From Geobacter sp. SVR (GTDB lineage: Bacteria > Desulfobacterota > Desulfuromonadia > Geobacterales > Pseudopelobacteraceae): 64,000 bases of DNA. The notes beneath the pieces were generated by a model. It made no database searches. It worked only from the letters and a program-made list of their open reading frames with translations, and was not told the DNA's origin. Shown one piece after another: positions 17,319-26,216 of this stretch (position 1 is the first letter of the stretch; each line of letters begins with the position of its first letter). Location of the stretch: contig NZ_AP024469.1 of the NCBI RefSeq assembly GCF_016865365.1, forward strand, positions 4,432,501 through 4,496,500, given 5' to 3'. Made by a program: the position numbers and the translations under genes.

Positions 17319-18644
17319 ATGATCCAGCAAACCAGAAAAAATGATGCTTTTATCGCAGCAGCATCATGGCTGATTTCTCCCACCTACCCAATTGTTCCCG
17401 GTGGAGCGATTCTCGTACAGGATGGAATAGTTGGGGCTCTGGGGAAACGTGACGATCTGAAGAAGCTTTATGATGTCCCGGTAATAGAGTATCCGGGATG
17501 CGCGATTCTACCCGGACTGATAAACGCCCATACCCACCTCGAGCTGACCCATTTCCCGTCTTGGCTCCTGCGAACGCACGTGGAATACAGTCCCCGTCGT
17601 TTCGTAGACTGGGTGATCCAACTCATCAAAATCAAGCGTGGACTTGAGAACATCGATTTCCGGAAATCGCTGGCCGAAGGCGTCAGAATTTGTCTGGAAT
17701 CAGGCACGACTGCAGTCGGGGAGATCGTGAGTGATTTTTCGATGGCCCCTGCTTACCGTGCCACACCTCTTGGTGGCAGATTGTATTTTGAACTGCTCGG
17801 CCACGATCCCGTACGATTCCAGCATCTGCTTGAGGATGCAGTAACCGCCTGCCAGAGCGACGGCCCACGCTACATCACGAGTGGCTTGTCTCCCCACAGC
17901 GTATATACCATAGGGGAGGAACATCTACATACGATTCGAAGGACAGCCCATGCAAAGCAGTTGCCTTTGGTGATCCATCTTTCAGAGTCAAAGTCGGAGG
18001 CTGACTTTGTATTTGATAGTGCTGGTCCCTTGGCTCAAGAACTTTACCCATTTGTAGGCTGGGAACGATATCTGACGGCCCCGAGACGATGCAGTTCGAC
18101 TGAATTGCTGGAACGTGCCGGTCTGTTGACAGCTGACACGTTAGCCGTACACTGCGTTCATCTAACGCTGGGAGACGCGAAAATACTCAAGCAGCACGGC
18201 GTGAAGGTGGTGATCTGCCCACGCAGCAACGAGCTGCTCGATGTGGGACATGCCCCGGTGGCTCTTTTTAAGAGTCTTGGTATTCCGTTGGCTTTAGGCA
18301 CAGATTCCCTAGCCAGTAATAACACCCTCTCCCTTTGGGACGAGATCCGCTTTACCCTGAACTCCTTCAGCAAGGAACTGTCTCCAACGGATGTTTTCCA
18401 TATGGCCACGGTTGGGGGTGCAACTGCCTTGGGAATCGAAAAAGCCCACGGCTCCCTTGAGCCAGGAAAATATGCGAACTTCCAGATACTCCGTCTCCCC
18501 GGAAAAGCGCCGGCATCAGGTAAACTTCTGGAGAATATCATTTATGAAGGTGTTGTGGATGACGTCTTTGTGATGGGTAGGCAGTATGCAAGCAGCAAAA
18601 CGGATATCATTGATATGGCGGCCTCGACGGAGGCGCTCCCATAG
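17319..18644 (+). CDS. Amidohydrolase-superfamily deaminase (aminofutalosine deaminase/ATZ-TRZ-like)
   Basis: This metal-dependent hydrolase of about 441 residues has the canonical sites of the cytosine-deaminase/TRZ-ATZ branch. These are INAHTHLELTH (metal-binding HxH), a His near HLSESKSEADF, HCVHLT (fourth ligand region), and GTDSLASN with the conserved Asp. Members deaminate purines, triazines or 6-amino-6-deoxyfutalosine. The last substrate belongs to the menaquinone pathway, which is plausible here but not shown by context. A GTG at 17313 is an alternative start; GGGAG at 17304-17308 could serve either. The gene is less GC-rich than its neighbours. Confidence 0.75.
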   Translation: MIQQTRKNDAFIAAASWLISPTYPIVPGGAILVQDGIVGALGKRDDLKKLYDVPVIEYPGCAILPGLINAHTHLELTHFPSWLLRTHVEYSPRRFVDWVIQLIKIKRGLENIDFRKSLAEGVRICLESGTTAVGEIVSDFSMAPAYRATPLGGRLYFELLGHDPVRFQHLLEDAVTACQSDGPRYITSGLSPHSVYTIGEEHLHTIRRTAHAKQLPLVIHLSESKSEADFVFDSAGPLAQELYPFVGWERYLTAPRRCSSTELLERAGLLTADTLAVHCVHLTLGDAKILKQHGVKVVICPRSNELLDVGHAPVALFKSLGIPLALGTDSLASNNTLSLWDEIRFTLNSFSKELSPTDVFHMATVGGATALGIEKAHGSLEPGKYANFQILRLPGKAPASGKLLENIIYEGVVDDVFVMGRQYASSKTDIIDMAASTEALP

Positions 18645-18892
18645 GTGGTAGTCCTTCGGAAGTTTCCCGTAGACATATCGACTAGGACGAACGTGGCTGC
18701 ATTGTCGCCTCGACCGCAATACCGCTGAAGGGAACCGTATGCTGCGGTGCTTCCCCCCACCCCGTACAATGATGTCGGAGTCGATCAGATCCGTCGCCTG
18801 ATCCGCCCATAAAGCAAAACCCCATCACCGGACCAGGCAGAGAAACTGCGCGAACCCCTGAATCCTCGGATGACATTTTCGGCATAGTGATG

Positions 18893-19393
18893 TCAGATGA
18901 AACGCTTCAGGATGAACAGACCGATCATGGCGATACCTATGGCGAATTTACCGGCCAGCCCGATTGCCAGGCCGACTACAGTGCCGAAACCCGCCCGGCT
19001 CGCCTCATCCAGACTGCGCTGCAAGGATAGCTCCCCGATAACCGCCCCGACAAAAGGGCCAAACAGGACACCGGGGATTCCCAGGAATAGCCCTACGATG
19101 CCACCCACAGCGGCACCTGCCATGGCCCGTTTTGAACCGCCATATCTCTTCGCCCCCAGCACGGAGGCAGCGAACTCAACCACATAGGTAAGCACAGCCA
19201 GGGCTGCCAGAACCAGAAGCGTCCAGAGCCCGATGTACTGAAAGTCTTCCGCCCACGCCCCAAGCAGCAATCCCAGGAACAATACCGGTGCTCCCGGCAC
19301 TACCGGCAGCAGGAGTCCGGACAACCCGGTGACCGTAAGAATAGCCCCGATGAGCCAGAGTATCATTGACTGGTCAGACATGACGTGCACCAT
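18893..19393 (-). CDS. DUF456 family membrane protein
   Basis: This hydrophobic protein of about 166 residues has five or six transmembrane helices. Its Gly/Pro-rich loops (GLLLPVVPGAPVLFLG, GIPGVLFGPFVGAVIGE) match the DUF456 family. The function of that family is unknown; glycine-zipper helices are its hallmark. I chose the ATG at 19393 because AGGTGG lies nine bases upstream. A GTG at 19417 and an ATG at 19381 are alternatives. It is convergent with the amidohydrolase gene, from which it is separated by about 250 bp without visible genes. Confidence 0.75.
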   Translation of the reverse strand: MVHVMSDQSMILWLIGAILTVTGLSGLLLPVVPGAPVLFLGLLLGAWAEDFQYIGLWTLLVLAALAVLTYVVEFAASVLGAKRYGGSKRAMAGAAVGGIVGLFLGIPGVLFGPFVGAVIGELSLQRSLDEASRAGFGTVVGLAIGLAGKFAIGIAMIGLFILKRFI

Positions 19394-19499
19394 TTCTCGT
19401 TGCCACCTGAACCTCACCTTCAGCTACCATAGGTGGATCCTTCCGCGCCTTGAAGCTCGCAGCCGCACTTCTTGCAGGCGTTGTCCCAATCCGGGCGGC

Positions 19500-19751
19500 T
19501 TAAGTAAAAGGCGGTATATGCTGCTGCAACAGCTTCGCAATTTCCTCTGGCGGCAATAACCTCCCGGCCATCATAACGGCTCCGTTGATAATGAGAGCCG
19601 GGGTGGATTTTACGCCGTACTTCAAGATGGTCTGGATGTCGTTAACCAATATGACTTTACCGTTCATGCCGCATGCTTTAACCGCTTCCAGTACATTGAC
19701 AAACAAGGCTTTATACGTCGAGCCTTTGGATTCAATTACCTCAATTTTCAT
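19500..19751 (-). CDS. Thioredoxin-fold protein lacking the CXXC motif
   Basis: This 83-residue protein aligns by eye with the small redox-active disulfide protein 2/thioredoxin-like family. The shared parts are the start MKIEVIES, the VNDIQTILKYGVKSTPALIINGAV block with its cis-Pro motif STPAL, and the C-terminal PPEEIAKLL helix. Family members carry a catalytic GCPKCK-type motif after the first strand. Here the corresponding stretch is KGSTYK, so both cysteines are missing; the only Cys is in KACGM. It therefore cannot do standard dithiol chemistry and may be a binding protein or a decaying gene. Confidence 0.7.
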   Translation of the reverse strand: MKIEVIESKGSTYKALFVNVLEAVKACGMNGKVILVNDIQTILKYGVKSTPALIINGAVMMAGRLLPPEEIAKLLQQHIPPFT

Positions 19752-20854
19752 AGAAATTCCCTCTTAAAGTACGAAGCGTCTGAAATCACGTTAAAGACCC
19801 CTTATCGCTTGGAGCCTTTAGCATGGACGAAATTTCAATAGGTAGATAGTCCACCCGTTACAGGAATAACAGTATCAGCCAACTCAGGTTTTACAAGGGG
19901 GGCGCCCAGAGGTAACACAGTCTTTACATAAGACAGGAATGGACAGAAAAAGTTACAGTGAAATTTGGGAAAACAAAGAGGACTCGACAAAATCGTCCCG
20001 TTTCACGATTTCTGTTAACTGGGGATGGTTTTATTTTCCGACAACCAGCACCTCAAAGCTGTTTTGCACCATCTCCGATCGTGGTGGTTAGACCTTATTC
20101 CCCAGAAGCTTTCGGTGGGGTAAACTGTGCCGTGGGTGGATAGGTGTTATGAGTTATCGGTTCAACGGCCATTGTCCGTCCGTAAACCGCGCTGTGTTTT
20201 GACCGTTTGCATTACTCGAATGTGCCAGGAGAGGCCTCATGCGCCACGGTCGGGTATTACGACGACAAGGAAGCGGTCAGGCGAGCGGCACTTACACGTG
20301 ATTTTTTATGTAACCAAAACAAAGACATTTTTGTCTTAATAATTATGCCTCCTACTTGCCCCCGTAGCTTTCCCTTCCTTGCTACGGGGGATTTTTTCAG
20401 CCAGCCAGACAGTTTCGGAAAGATTAAACCTTCAGTTACCAACTTTATTGTCTGGAACCATGATTCGTTGGAACGGGCCGTGCTGATTTCAAGTAATCGG
20501 GCATGTGGGCGATCAGGAACGGGAGGAGCGTATTGTGCATCAGGGGATGGTGGAGGATGTCTATCAGGCAGGGGAACGCAGCGGGATCTTCCCTTCATCG
20601 TTGTGTCGGGGATTAAAGCGTTTATCGTGACGCAGCCCGGTACATGCCTCCGGGCTCGTTATATCGGCCCGTGCAGCAGCCGGTGCGCTTTTCTGCAGCG
20701 GGCAGGCTCTCGAAAGGTATTGCACATTTCTTGTGTATTCTGATGAGCCCTTCTCCCTTGCCTTCCGTCGAGGAAGCATCTGACTCCTGCTTCAACGGAA
20801 CGGGCAGGGATGCCCCCTCATGATCTCCGACTTCAGCCGCCGTGCTTCAGGGAA
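19752..20854. other. 1.1 kb gap without a confident gene; orphan terminator and coding-like fragments
   Basis: No frame here is convincingly a full gene. A 50-codon frame (ATG 19939 to stop 20089-20091) begins with protein-like sequence (MDRKSYSEIWENKED) but lacks a spaced ribosome binding site. A second stretch near 20490-20590 reads GDQEREERIVHQGMVEDVYQ between stops, which looks like a remnant of a lost gene. A strong plus-strand terminator at 20359-20397 has no annotated gene ahead of it, so a small RNA or small gene probably ends there. Base composition is less GC-rich than the flanks. Confidence 0.4.
20359..20397 (+). terminator. Orphan Rho-independent terminator
   Basis: A perfect 10-bp stem (CCCCCGTAGC / GCTACGGGGG) with a 12-base loop is followed by ATTTTTT. 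The nearest upstream plus-strand gene ends at 18644, so the transcript it ends is unknown. Confidence 0.7.
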
Positions 20855-21736
20855 TCAGTTTCGTGCGAGCGCCTGAGACAGGTAACGCGGCAGTTCTCCG
20901 CGCACCTGGACCACCGGACCGTCCTCCAGTTCGTCCAGTTCACCGTAGTCCTCGCCGTAGTCCGTCTCGCCCGCGGCCCATTCATACAGCTTCTGCGAAT
21001 CGGTCAACTGCGGCCGCGAGGGGTTGCCGAAAACCCGGTTCTGCATCTCCTCGTCGTACAACCCGATGCAGCCGTGGGAGGCGGGACGGCCGGGCAGGTC
21101 GCGGGCGTGCAGCCAGTAGGAGACATTGTCCGAACCGATGTGGAACCGCAGGGCGTTGTCCATCGGGTATTGCTCCTCATCATTGGCGGTCTTGTAGAGC
21201 GACGAGGTGTGGGTCAGGTGGCGGGCATCGATCCGGAACATGCCGACAGGGGTTTCGGTACCCTTTTTCCCCGTGGCGGCCGGCACCGAAAAAACCAGTT
21301 TGCCATATTCGTAGGCCGCCAGCCATTGTTCGCCAATATCCACCAGGATGTATTTTTCCTGGCGCCGGGCAGGCTCGTAAAAACGCGGCAGGGGGGTATA
21401 GTTGCGGATTTCCGCCACATCCTCCGGAACCTTGATGGTCATGCCGGGATATACGTGCCGCCGGTCGATACGGTTGAAGCGCGCCACCCAGACCCAATCC
21501 GATCCGAATAACGATTCCAGCGATTCGTTCGGCCTGATGAAATGGGCGTGCCAGCGGATATTCTTCAGGCTGGGATATTCGACCCGGGAAAGATCCTCCA
21601 TTGCCTTGTCCAGGGGAGAGGCGGCAGGCTCGGAGATCAGGGAGGGAACCCTCAGTACGGTAGCGCCAAAGAACAGACCGGTGAACAGTCCCACCAGCAC
21701 GATTTTGTGTGATAACCGCATCCGACTGTAGCGCAT
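20855..21736 (-). CDS. L,D-transpeptidase (YkuD domain) with signal anchor
   Basis: This 293-residue envelope enzyme probably forms 3-3 cross-links in peptidoglycan or attaches proteins to it. It has an N-terminal signal anchor (about residues 6-27) and a LysM-like segment (about 80-115, ending in GMTIKVPED). A YkuD catalytic domain (about 130-250) carries the signature HIGSDN and active-site SHGCIGLYDEEM. The C-terminus is acidic. I chose the ATG at 21736, which has GAGGG eight bases upstream; in-frame starts at 21757 and 21721 are possible. It is divergent from the threonine aldolase gene. Confidence 0.88.
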   Translation of the reverse strand: MRYSRMRLSHKIVLVGLFTGLFFGATVLRVPSLISEPAASPLDKAMEDLSRVEYPSLKNIRWHAHFIRPNESLESLFGSDWVWVARFNRIDRRHVYPGMTIKVPEDVAEIRNYTPLPRFYEPARRQEKYILVDIGEQWLAAYEYGKLVFSVPAATGKKGTETPVGMFRIDARHLTHTSSLYKTANDEEQYPMDNALRFHIGSDNVSYWLHARDLPGRPASHGCIGLYDEEMQNRVFGNPSRPQLTDSQKLYEWAAGETDYGEDYGELDELEDGPVVQVRGELPRYLSQALARN

Positions 21737-21926
21737 GAAACCATCCCTCGTGATCAAACATATTGCAAAATTGATGCATTTTAGGCCGGAATCCGCCGAT
21801 GTTCAAGCACAACCTCGGCTGTACGTTTTTAAGCTGTGGCGAATCAAGCTGTTACATGCTAAATTTGCCCCTGAGACGGGCCTGCCCGACAACCGCATCC
21901 AACGGCGGCCCAAAACAGGAGGCAGC

Positions 21927-22997
21927 ATGGGTTCCACCACCACAATCAAATCACCGGCCGAGCCGGTCTTCAACCAATTTGCCAGCGACAATTATGCCGG
22001 GATCTGTCCCCAGGCCTGGGAAGCGATGGAAAGGGCAAACCACGGTTTTTCAACGTCCTATGGCGACGATTGCTGGACGGAGCGCGCCTGCGAGTGCATC
22101 CGTGAGCTGTTCGAAACCGATTGCCAGGTCTTTTTCGTGTTCAACGGTACCGCCGCCAATTCCCTGGCACTGGCCTCCCTGTGCCGCTCCTATCACAGTG
22201 TCCTGTGCCACGATCTGGCCCATGTGGAAACCGACGAGTGCGGGGCGCCCGAGTTCTTTTCCAACGGCACCAAGATCCTGCATATCCCCGGAGCCGACGG
22301 CAAGCTCGACCTGGAGGCGGTCGAACATGCCATTACCCGGCGCAGCGACATCCACTATCCGAAACCGCGGGTGCTGAGTCTGACCCAATCGACCGAGGTA
22401 GGTACCGTCTATTCCCGGGAAGAGATCGGGCGGGCCGCTGAACTCGCCCACCGCTACGGCCTGCGCGTTCAGATGGACGGCGCCCGGTTCACCAACGCGG
22501 TCGCCTCCCTGGGAGTCGCGCCTGCGGAAATCACCTGGAAGGCGGGGGTGGATGTGCTCTGTCTGGGAGGGGCCAAGAACGGTATGGCCGTGGGCGAGGC
22601 GGTGGTCTTTTTCAACGGCGCCCTGGCCGAGGAGTTTGAGTACCGCTGCAAGCAGGCCGGACAACTGGCTTCCAAGATGCGCTTCATCTCGGCCCCCTGG
22701 ATCGGCCTGCTGGAGAGCGGCGCCTGGCTGGGCAACGCCGAACATGCCAACCGGCACGCCCGGCTGCTGGCAGACAAGCTGGCCGATATCCCCGGCATCA
22801 GCCTGATGCATCCCTGCCAGGCCAATTCGGTCTTCGTGGAGATGCCGCCTGCGACCGCCGCTGCCCTGCGCGACGCCGGCTGGCGCTTCTATTCGTTCAT
22901 CGGCTCGGGAGGCGCCCGCTTCATGTGTTCATGGCAGACAACGGAAGATGATGTGAACCACCTGGTGGCTGCGATCCGCCAGGCAACAGGACGCTAA
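21927..22997 (+). CDS. Low-specificity L-threonine aldolase-like PLP enzyme
   Basis: This 356-residue PLP-dependent enzyme belongs to the beta-eliminating lyase/threonine aldolase family. It should cleave L-threonine or allo-threonine to glycine and acetaldehyde. Recognisable sites are the N-terminal FASDNYAGICPQ, the HVETDECGAPEFF segment, QMDGARFTNA (Asp that contacts the PLP nitrogen), and the lysine-bearing LCLGGAKNG, which forms the Schiff base. AGGAGG precedes the ATG at 21927. A longer in-frame opening to 21735 has no ribosome binding site. A 52-residue protein is encoded 14 bp downstream. Confidence 0.88.
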   Translation: MGSTTTIKSPAEPVFNQFASDNYAGICPQAWEAMERANHGFSTSYGDDCWTERACECIRELFETDCQVFFVFNGTAANSLALASLCRSYHSVLCHDLAHVETDECGAPEFFSNGTKILHIPGADGKLDLEAVEHAITRRSDIHYPKPRVLSLTQSTEVGTVYSREEIGRAAELAHRYGLRVQMDGARFTNAVASLGVAPAEITWKAGVDVLCLGGAKNGMAVGEAVVFFNGALAEEFEYRCKQAGQLASKMRFISAPWIGLLESGAWLGNAEHANRHARLLADKLADIPGISLMHPCQANSVFVEMPPATAAALRDAGWRFYSFIGSGGARFMCSWQTTEDDVNHLVAAIRQATGR

Positions 22998-23011
22998 AGG
23001 GGGTACTGCAG

Positions 23012-23170
23012 ATGATCAAGACCGCGACGTTCGAGGCGCTTCTGGCCGATGCGGAACCGGATGGAGAAGGGGGCTACATCTTCCGTCTGGAGGGCAAGAC
23101 CTACCGCATCAAGGACACCCTGGAGATCTCCCGGATCGCTCAGGAGCACGATTACATCGTGATCTACTGA
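23012..23170 (+). CDS. 52-residue hypothetical protein
   Basis: This short gene of 52 codons starts ATG 14 bp after the threonine aldolase stop, with AAAGGGGG upstream. The product is acidic and soluble (LLADAEPDGEGGYIFRLEGK, then TYRIKDTLEISRIAQEHDYI). It reads like a small folded alpha/beta protein with no gaps in codon quality. I do not recognise a family. Cotranscription with the aldolase gene is likely. No other frame on either strand is better here. Confidence 0.7.
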   Translation: MIKTATFEALLADAEPDGEGGYIFRLEGKTYRIKDTLEISRIAQEHDYIVIY

Positions 23171-23281
23171 TTTTCGTCCCGGTGCCGCCGCTCCGGGACG
23201 CCCCCGCCATTGGGTACCCGCCGATACCGCGTCAACAGTTTATGGTATAGTTGCTATATCTCCATTCCAGGACCAGCCCTC

Positions 23282-25924
23282 ATGACGACACGTCAGCATA
23301 CCACCATTCACCGAAGCGACTATACCCCCTATGACTTCCTGGTCGACAGCATCCGGCTGCGTTTCGAACTGGGCGAGGAAACCACGCTGGTGACCTCCCG
23401 GCTCGAACTGCGGGCAAAAGGGGAGCAGGCCGTACCGCTTGTCCTGGACGGCCACCGCTTCAAACTGCGCAGCATTGCCATAGACGACGGACTGCTGGGT
23501 TCCGGCGATTACCAGGTGACCGAGGAAACGGTCACCATCCCGCAGGTGCCCTCACGCTTCACGCTCGAAACGGTCACCGAACTGAAACCCCAGGACAACA
23601 CCTTCCTGGAAGGGCTCTACCGCTCGGCCGGCATGTTCTGCACCCAGTGCGAGGCCGAGGGTTTCCGCTCGATCACCCCCTACCCCGATCATCCGGATGT
23701 GCTTTCGGTCTTCACGACCACCATCGTGGCGGACCGGGAACGTTATCCGGTGCTGCTCTCCAACGGCAATCTGGTCGATGCCGGCCAGCTGCCCGACGGG
23801 CGCCATTTCGCCACCTGGCACGACCCCTTCCCCAAACCGAGCTATCTCTTCGCGCTGGTGGCCGGCGATCTGGTCCGCCTGAAGGAGCGCTTTACGACCT
23901 GCTCCGGCAGGGAGGTGTCGCTCGAGCTCTACCTGCAGGAGGCCAACCGCCATAAGGGGGAACATGCCCTGCATTCGCTCGCAAAAGCCATGCGCTGGGA
24001 CGAGCAGGTATTCGGCCGGGAATACGACCTCGACAGCTATATGATCGTAGCGGCGGATGATTTCAACATGGGGGCCATGGAGAACAAGGGGCTGAACATC
24101 TTCAACTCGCGCTACGTGCTGGCAACGCCGGAATCGGCGACCGACGAGGACTTCCACGCCATCGAAGAGGTCATCGGCCACGAATATTTCCACAACTGGA
24201 GCGGCAACCGCGTCACCTGCCGCGATTGGTTCCAGCTCTCCCTCAAGGAGGGGCTGACCGTGTTCCGTGACCAGGAGTTCTCGGCCGACATGCAGTCCCG
24301 CGGAGTCAAGCGCATCAACGATGTGCGCTACCTGCGCACCACCCAGTTCCCGGAAGATGGCGGCCCCATGGCGCATCCGGTCCGCCCCGATTCCTACATC
24401 GAAATCAATAACTTCTACACCCACACCGTTTACAGCAAGGGGGCAGAGGTAATCCGCATGCTGCGCATCCTGTTGGGGGAGAAGTGCTTCCGCCAGGGAC
24501 TGGACCTCTATTTCGAACGCCACGACGGACAGGCAGTCACGATTGAGGACTTCGTGCGGGCCATGGCCGATGCGGGACAGCGTGATCTCGAACAGTTTAC
24601 CCGCTGGTACAGCCAGGCCGGAACGCCGCAGTTGACCATTTCGAGCGGCTACGAGCCCTCGACCGGCACGTTCACCCTGACGGTGCGCCAATCCTGCCCA
24701 CCCACTCCGGGCCAACCCGACAAACTGCCCTTTCATCTGCCGCTGGTGATGGGACTGCTTGACCGCGCCACGGGACAGGAACTGCCGGTGACGCTGGAGG
24801 GGGAGGAGCCTCCTGGTCCGGGCTCGCGGCTGCTGGAACTGAACGAGCAGGAACAGGTCTTCCGCTTCACCGGCCTGCAGGAGGAACCGCTACCAGCCCT
24901 GCTGCGTGGCTTCTCCGCTCCGGTCAAGCTCGACTATCCCTACCGGCACGACGACTTGGTACTGCTGGCCGGTCATGAGCGCGATCCCTTCTGCCGCTGG
25001 GAGGCGGGGCAGCGCCTGGCCGGGGAGATCATTCTCGATCTGGCCGGCGCATGGCAGGCGGGACAGGCGCTGGAACTCGATGAGGCCTTTATCGAGGCCT
25101 ATCGCCTCACCCTGACCAGCGACGAAAGCGATCGGGCATTCCTGGCCGAAGCGTTGACGCTGCCTTCGGAAAAGTATCTGGCCGAGCTGATGCCGGTGGC
25201 AGACCCGGATGCAATCCATGGCGCACGCCAGTTCGTGGTCCGCACGCTGGCCTCCCGGCTGCGGGAGGATTTTCTCTTGGTCAGGGAACGCTGCCGGAGA
25301 GCGGAACCCTATGCTGTCGAAGACGGGCGCGCCGGAGAACGGCGGCTGGCCAACCTGTGCCTGGCCTACCTGATGAGCCTGGCGGAGCAGCCGCTGATCG
25401 AGCTGTGCCGCGACCAGTACTATGGCTCGGACAACATGACCGACTCCATCGGCGCACTGACGCCGCTGGTCTCATGCGACTGCCCGGAACGCCGGGAAAT
25501 ACTGTCGACGTTCTATGACTGCTGGCAGCATGACCGCAACGTGATCGACAAGTGGTTTACCCTCCAGGCCATGTCGCACCTGCCCGACACGGTCGAAGAG
25601 GTATGCCGGCTCCTGGAGCATCCTGCCTTCGAGCTGGCCAATCCCAACCGTTTCCGCTCGCTGGTTGCCTCATTCAGCCAGAACCAGGTCCGTTTCCACG
25701 CCGCCGACGGCAGCGGCTACCGCCTGCTGACCGACCAGTTGATCCGGCTGATCCCGATCAACCCGCAGGTATCGGCCCGGCTGCTGGCTCCGCTGACCAC
25801 CTGGCGCCGTTACGACAGCACACGCCAGGAATTGATGCGGGCCGAATTGCAGCGCATCCAGGCGCTGGAGAATCTTCCGCGGGATGTTTTCGAAGTGGTT
25901 GATAAAAGCCTGCGGGAAAACTGA
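23282..25924 (+). CDS. pepN: Aminopeptidase N
   Basis: This cytoplasmic M1-family zinc aminopeptidase removes N-terminal residues from peptides. The product is 880 residues, the normal size for the proteobacterial PepN group. The exopeptidase motif GAMEN (in NMGAMENKG) and the zinc site HEYFHNWSGNR with the downstream Glu in SLKEGLTVFRDQEF are intact. The C-terminal alpha-helical domain (about 560-880) is complete. The ATG at 23282 was chosen by family N-termini and an AGGA about ten bases upstream; an opening to 23210 would add 24 unmatched residues. It ends 32 bp before a bidirectional terminator. Confidence 0.95.
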   Translation: MTTRQHTTIHRSDYTPYDFLVDSIRLRFELGEETTLVTSRLELRAKGEQAVPLVLDGHRFKLRSIAIDDGLLGSGDYQVTEETVTIPQVPSRFTLETVTELKPQDNTFLEGLYRSAGMFCTQCEAEGFRSITPYPDHPDVLSVFTTTIVADRERYPVLLSNGNLVDAGQLPDGRHFATWHDPFPKPSYLFALVAGDLVRLKERFTTCSGREVSLELYLQEANRHKGEHALHSLAKAMRWDEQVFGREYDLDSYMIVAADDFNMGAMENKGLNIFNSRYVLATPESATDEDFHAIEEVIGHEYFHNWSGNRVTCRDWFQLSLKEGLTVFRDQEFSADMQSRGVKRINDVRYLRTTQFPEDGGPMAHPVRPDSYIEINNFYTHTVYSKGAEVIRMLRILLGEKCFRQGLDLYFERHDGQAVTIEDFVRAMADAGQRDLEQFTRWYSQAGTPQLTISSGYEPSTGTFTLTVRQSCPPTPGQPDKLPFHLPLVMGLLDRATGQELPVTLEGEEPPGPGSRLLELNEQEQVFRFTGLQEEPLPALLRGFSAPVKLDYPYRHDDLVLLAGHERDPFCRWEAGQRLAGEIILDLAGAWQAGQALELDEAFIEAYRLTLTSDESDRAFLAEALTLPSEKYLAELMPVADPDAIHGARQFVVRTLASRLREDFLLVRERCRRAEPYAVEDGRAGERRLANLCLAYLMSLAEQPLIELCRDQYYGSDNMTDSIGALTPLVSCDCPERREILSTFYDCWQHDRNVIDKWFTLQAMSHLPDTVEEVCRLLEHPAFELANPNRFRSLVASFSQNQVRFHAADGSGYRLLTDQLIRLIPINPQVSARLLAPLTTWRRYDSTRQELMRAELQRIQALENLPRDVFEVVDKSLREN

Positions 25925-25956
25925 GGGCGGGTTACGGTGATTGAGTGATGGAAATA

Positions 25957-25995
25957 AAAAAGGCTCTGCAGCAGTTGCAGAGCCTTTTCTTTTTA
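25957..25995. terminator. Bidirectional terminator between pepN and tRNA-Leu
   Basis: A 10-bp perfect stem (AGGCTCTGCA / TGCAGAGCCT) is flanked by A-rich and T-rich runs. It can end pepN on the plus strand and the tRNA transcript on the minus strand. Confidence 0.8.
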
Positions 25996-25997
25996 AA

Positions 25998-26084
25998 TGG
26001 TGCCCAGGACTGGAATCGAACCAGCACTCCCTTGCGAGAACTAGAACCTGAATCTAGCGCGTCTACCAATTCCGCCACCTGGGC
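25998..26084 (-). tRNA. tRNA-Leu (anticodon CAG)
   Basis: The 87-base minus-strand gene has a 7-bp acceptor stem (GCCCAGG / CCTGGGC), discriminator A and an encoded CCA. The T-arm contains GGTTCGATTCC. The anticodon stem CTAGA/TCTAG encloses the 7-base loop TTCAGGT, giving anticodon CAG for CUG codons. The long variable arm (around CTCGCAAGGGAG) is the class II feature of tRNA-Leu. Confidence 0.95.
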
Positions 26085-26216
26085 AATGGAATTGATCTTA
26101 TACCACCACTCCCTCATCGAATGCAAGAAAAAAATTTGGTATTACCCTTCCATTATCCGCTCCGATTTGTTACATTTAAAAATCTACCATTTTTATAAAG
26201 GATGGCCAGTATATAG

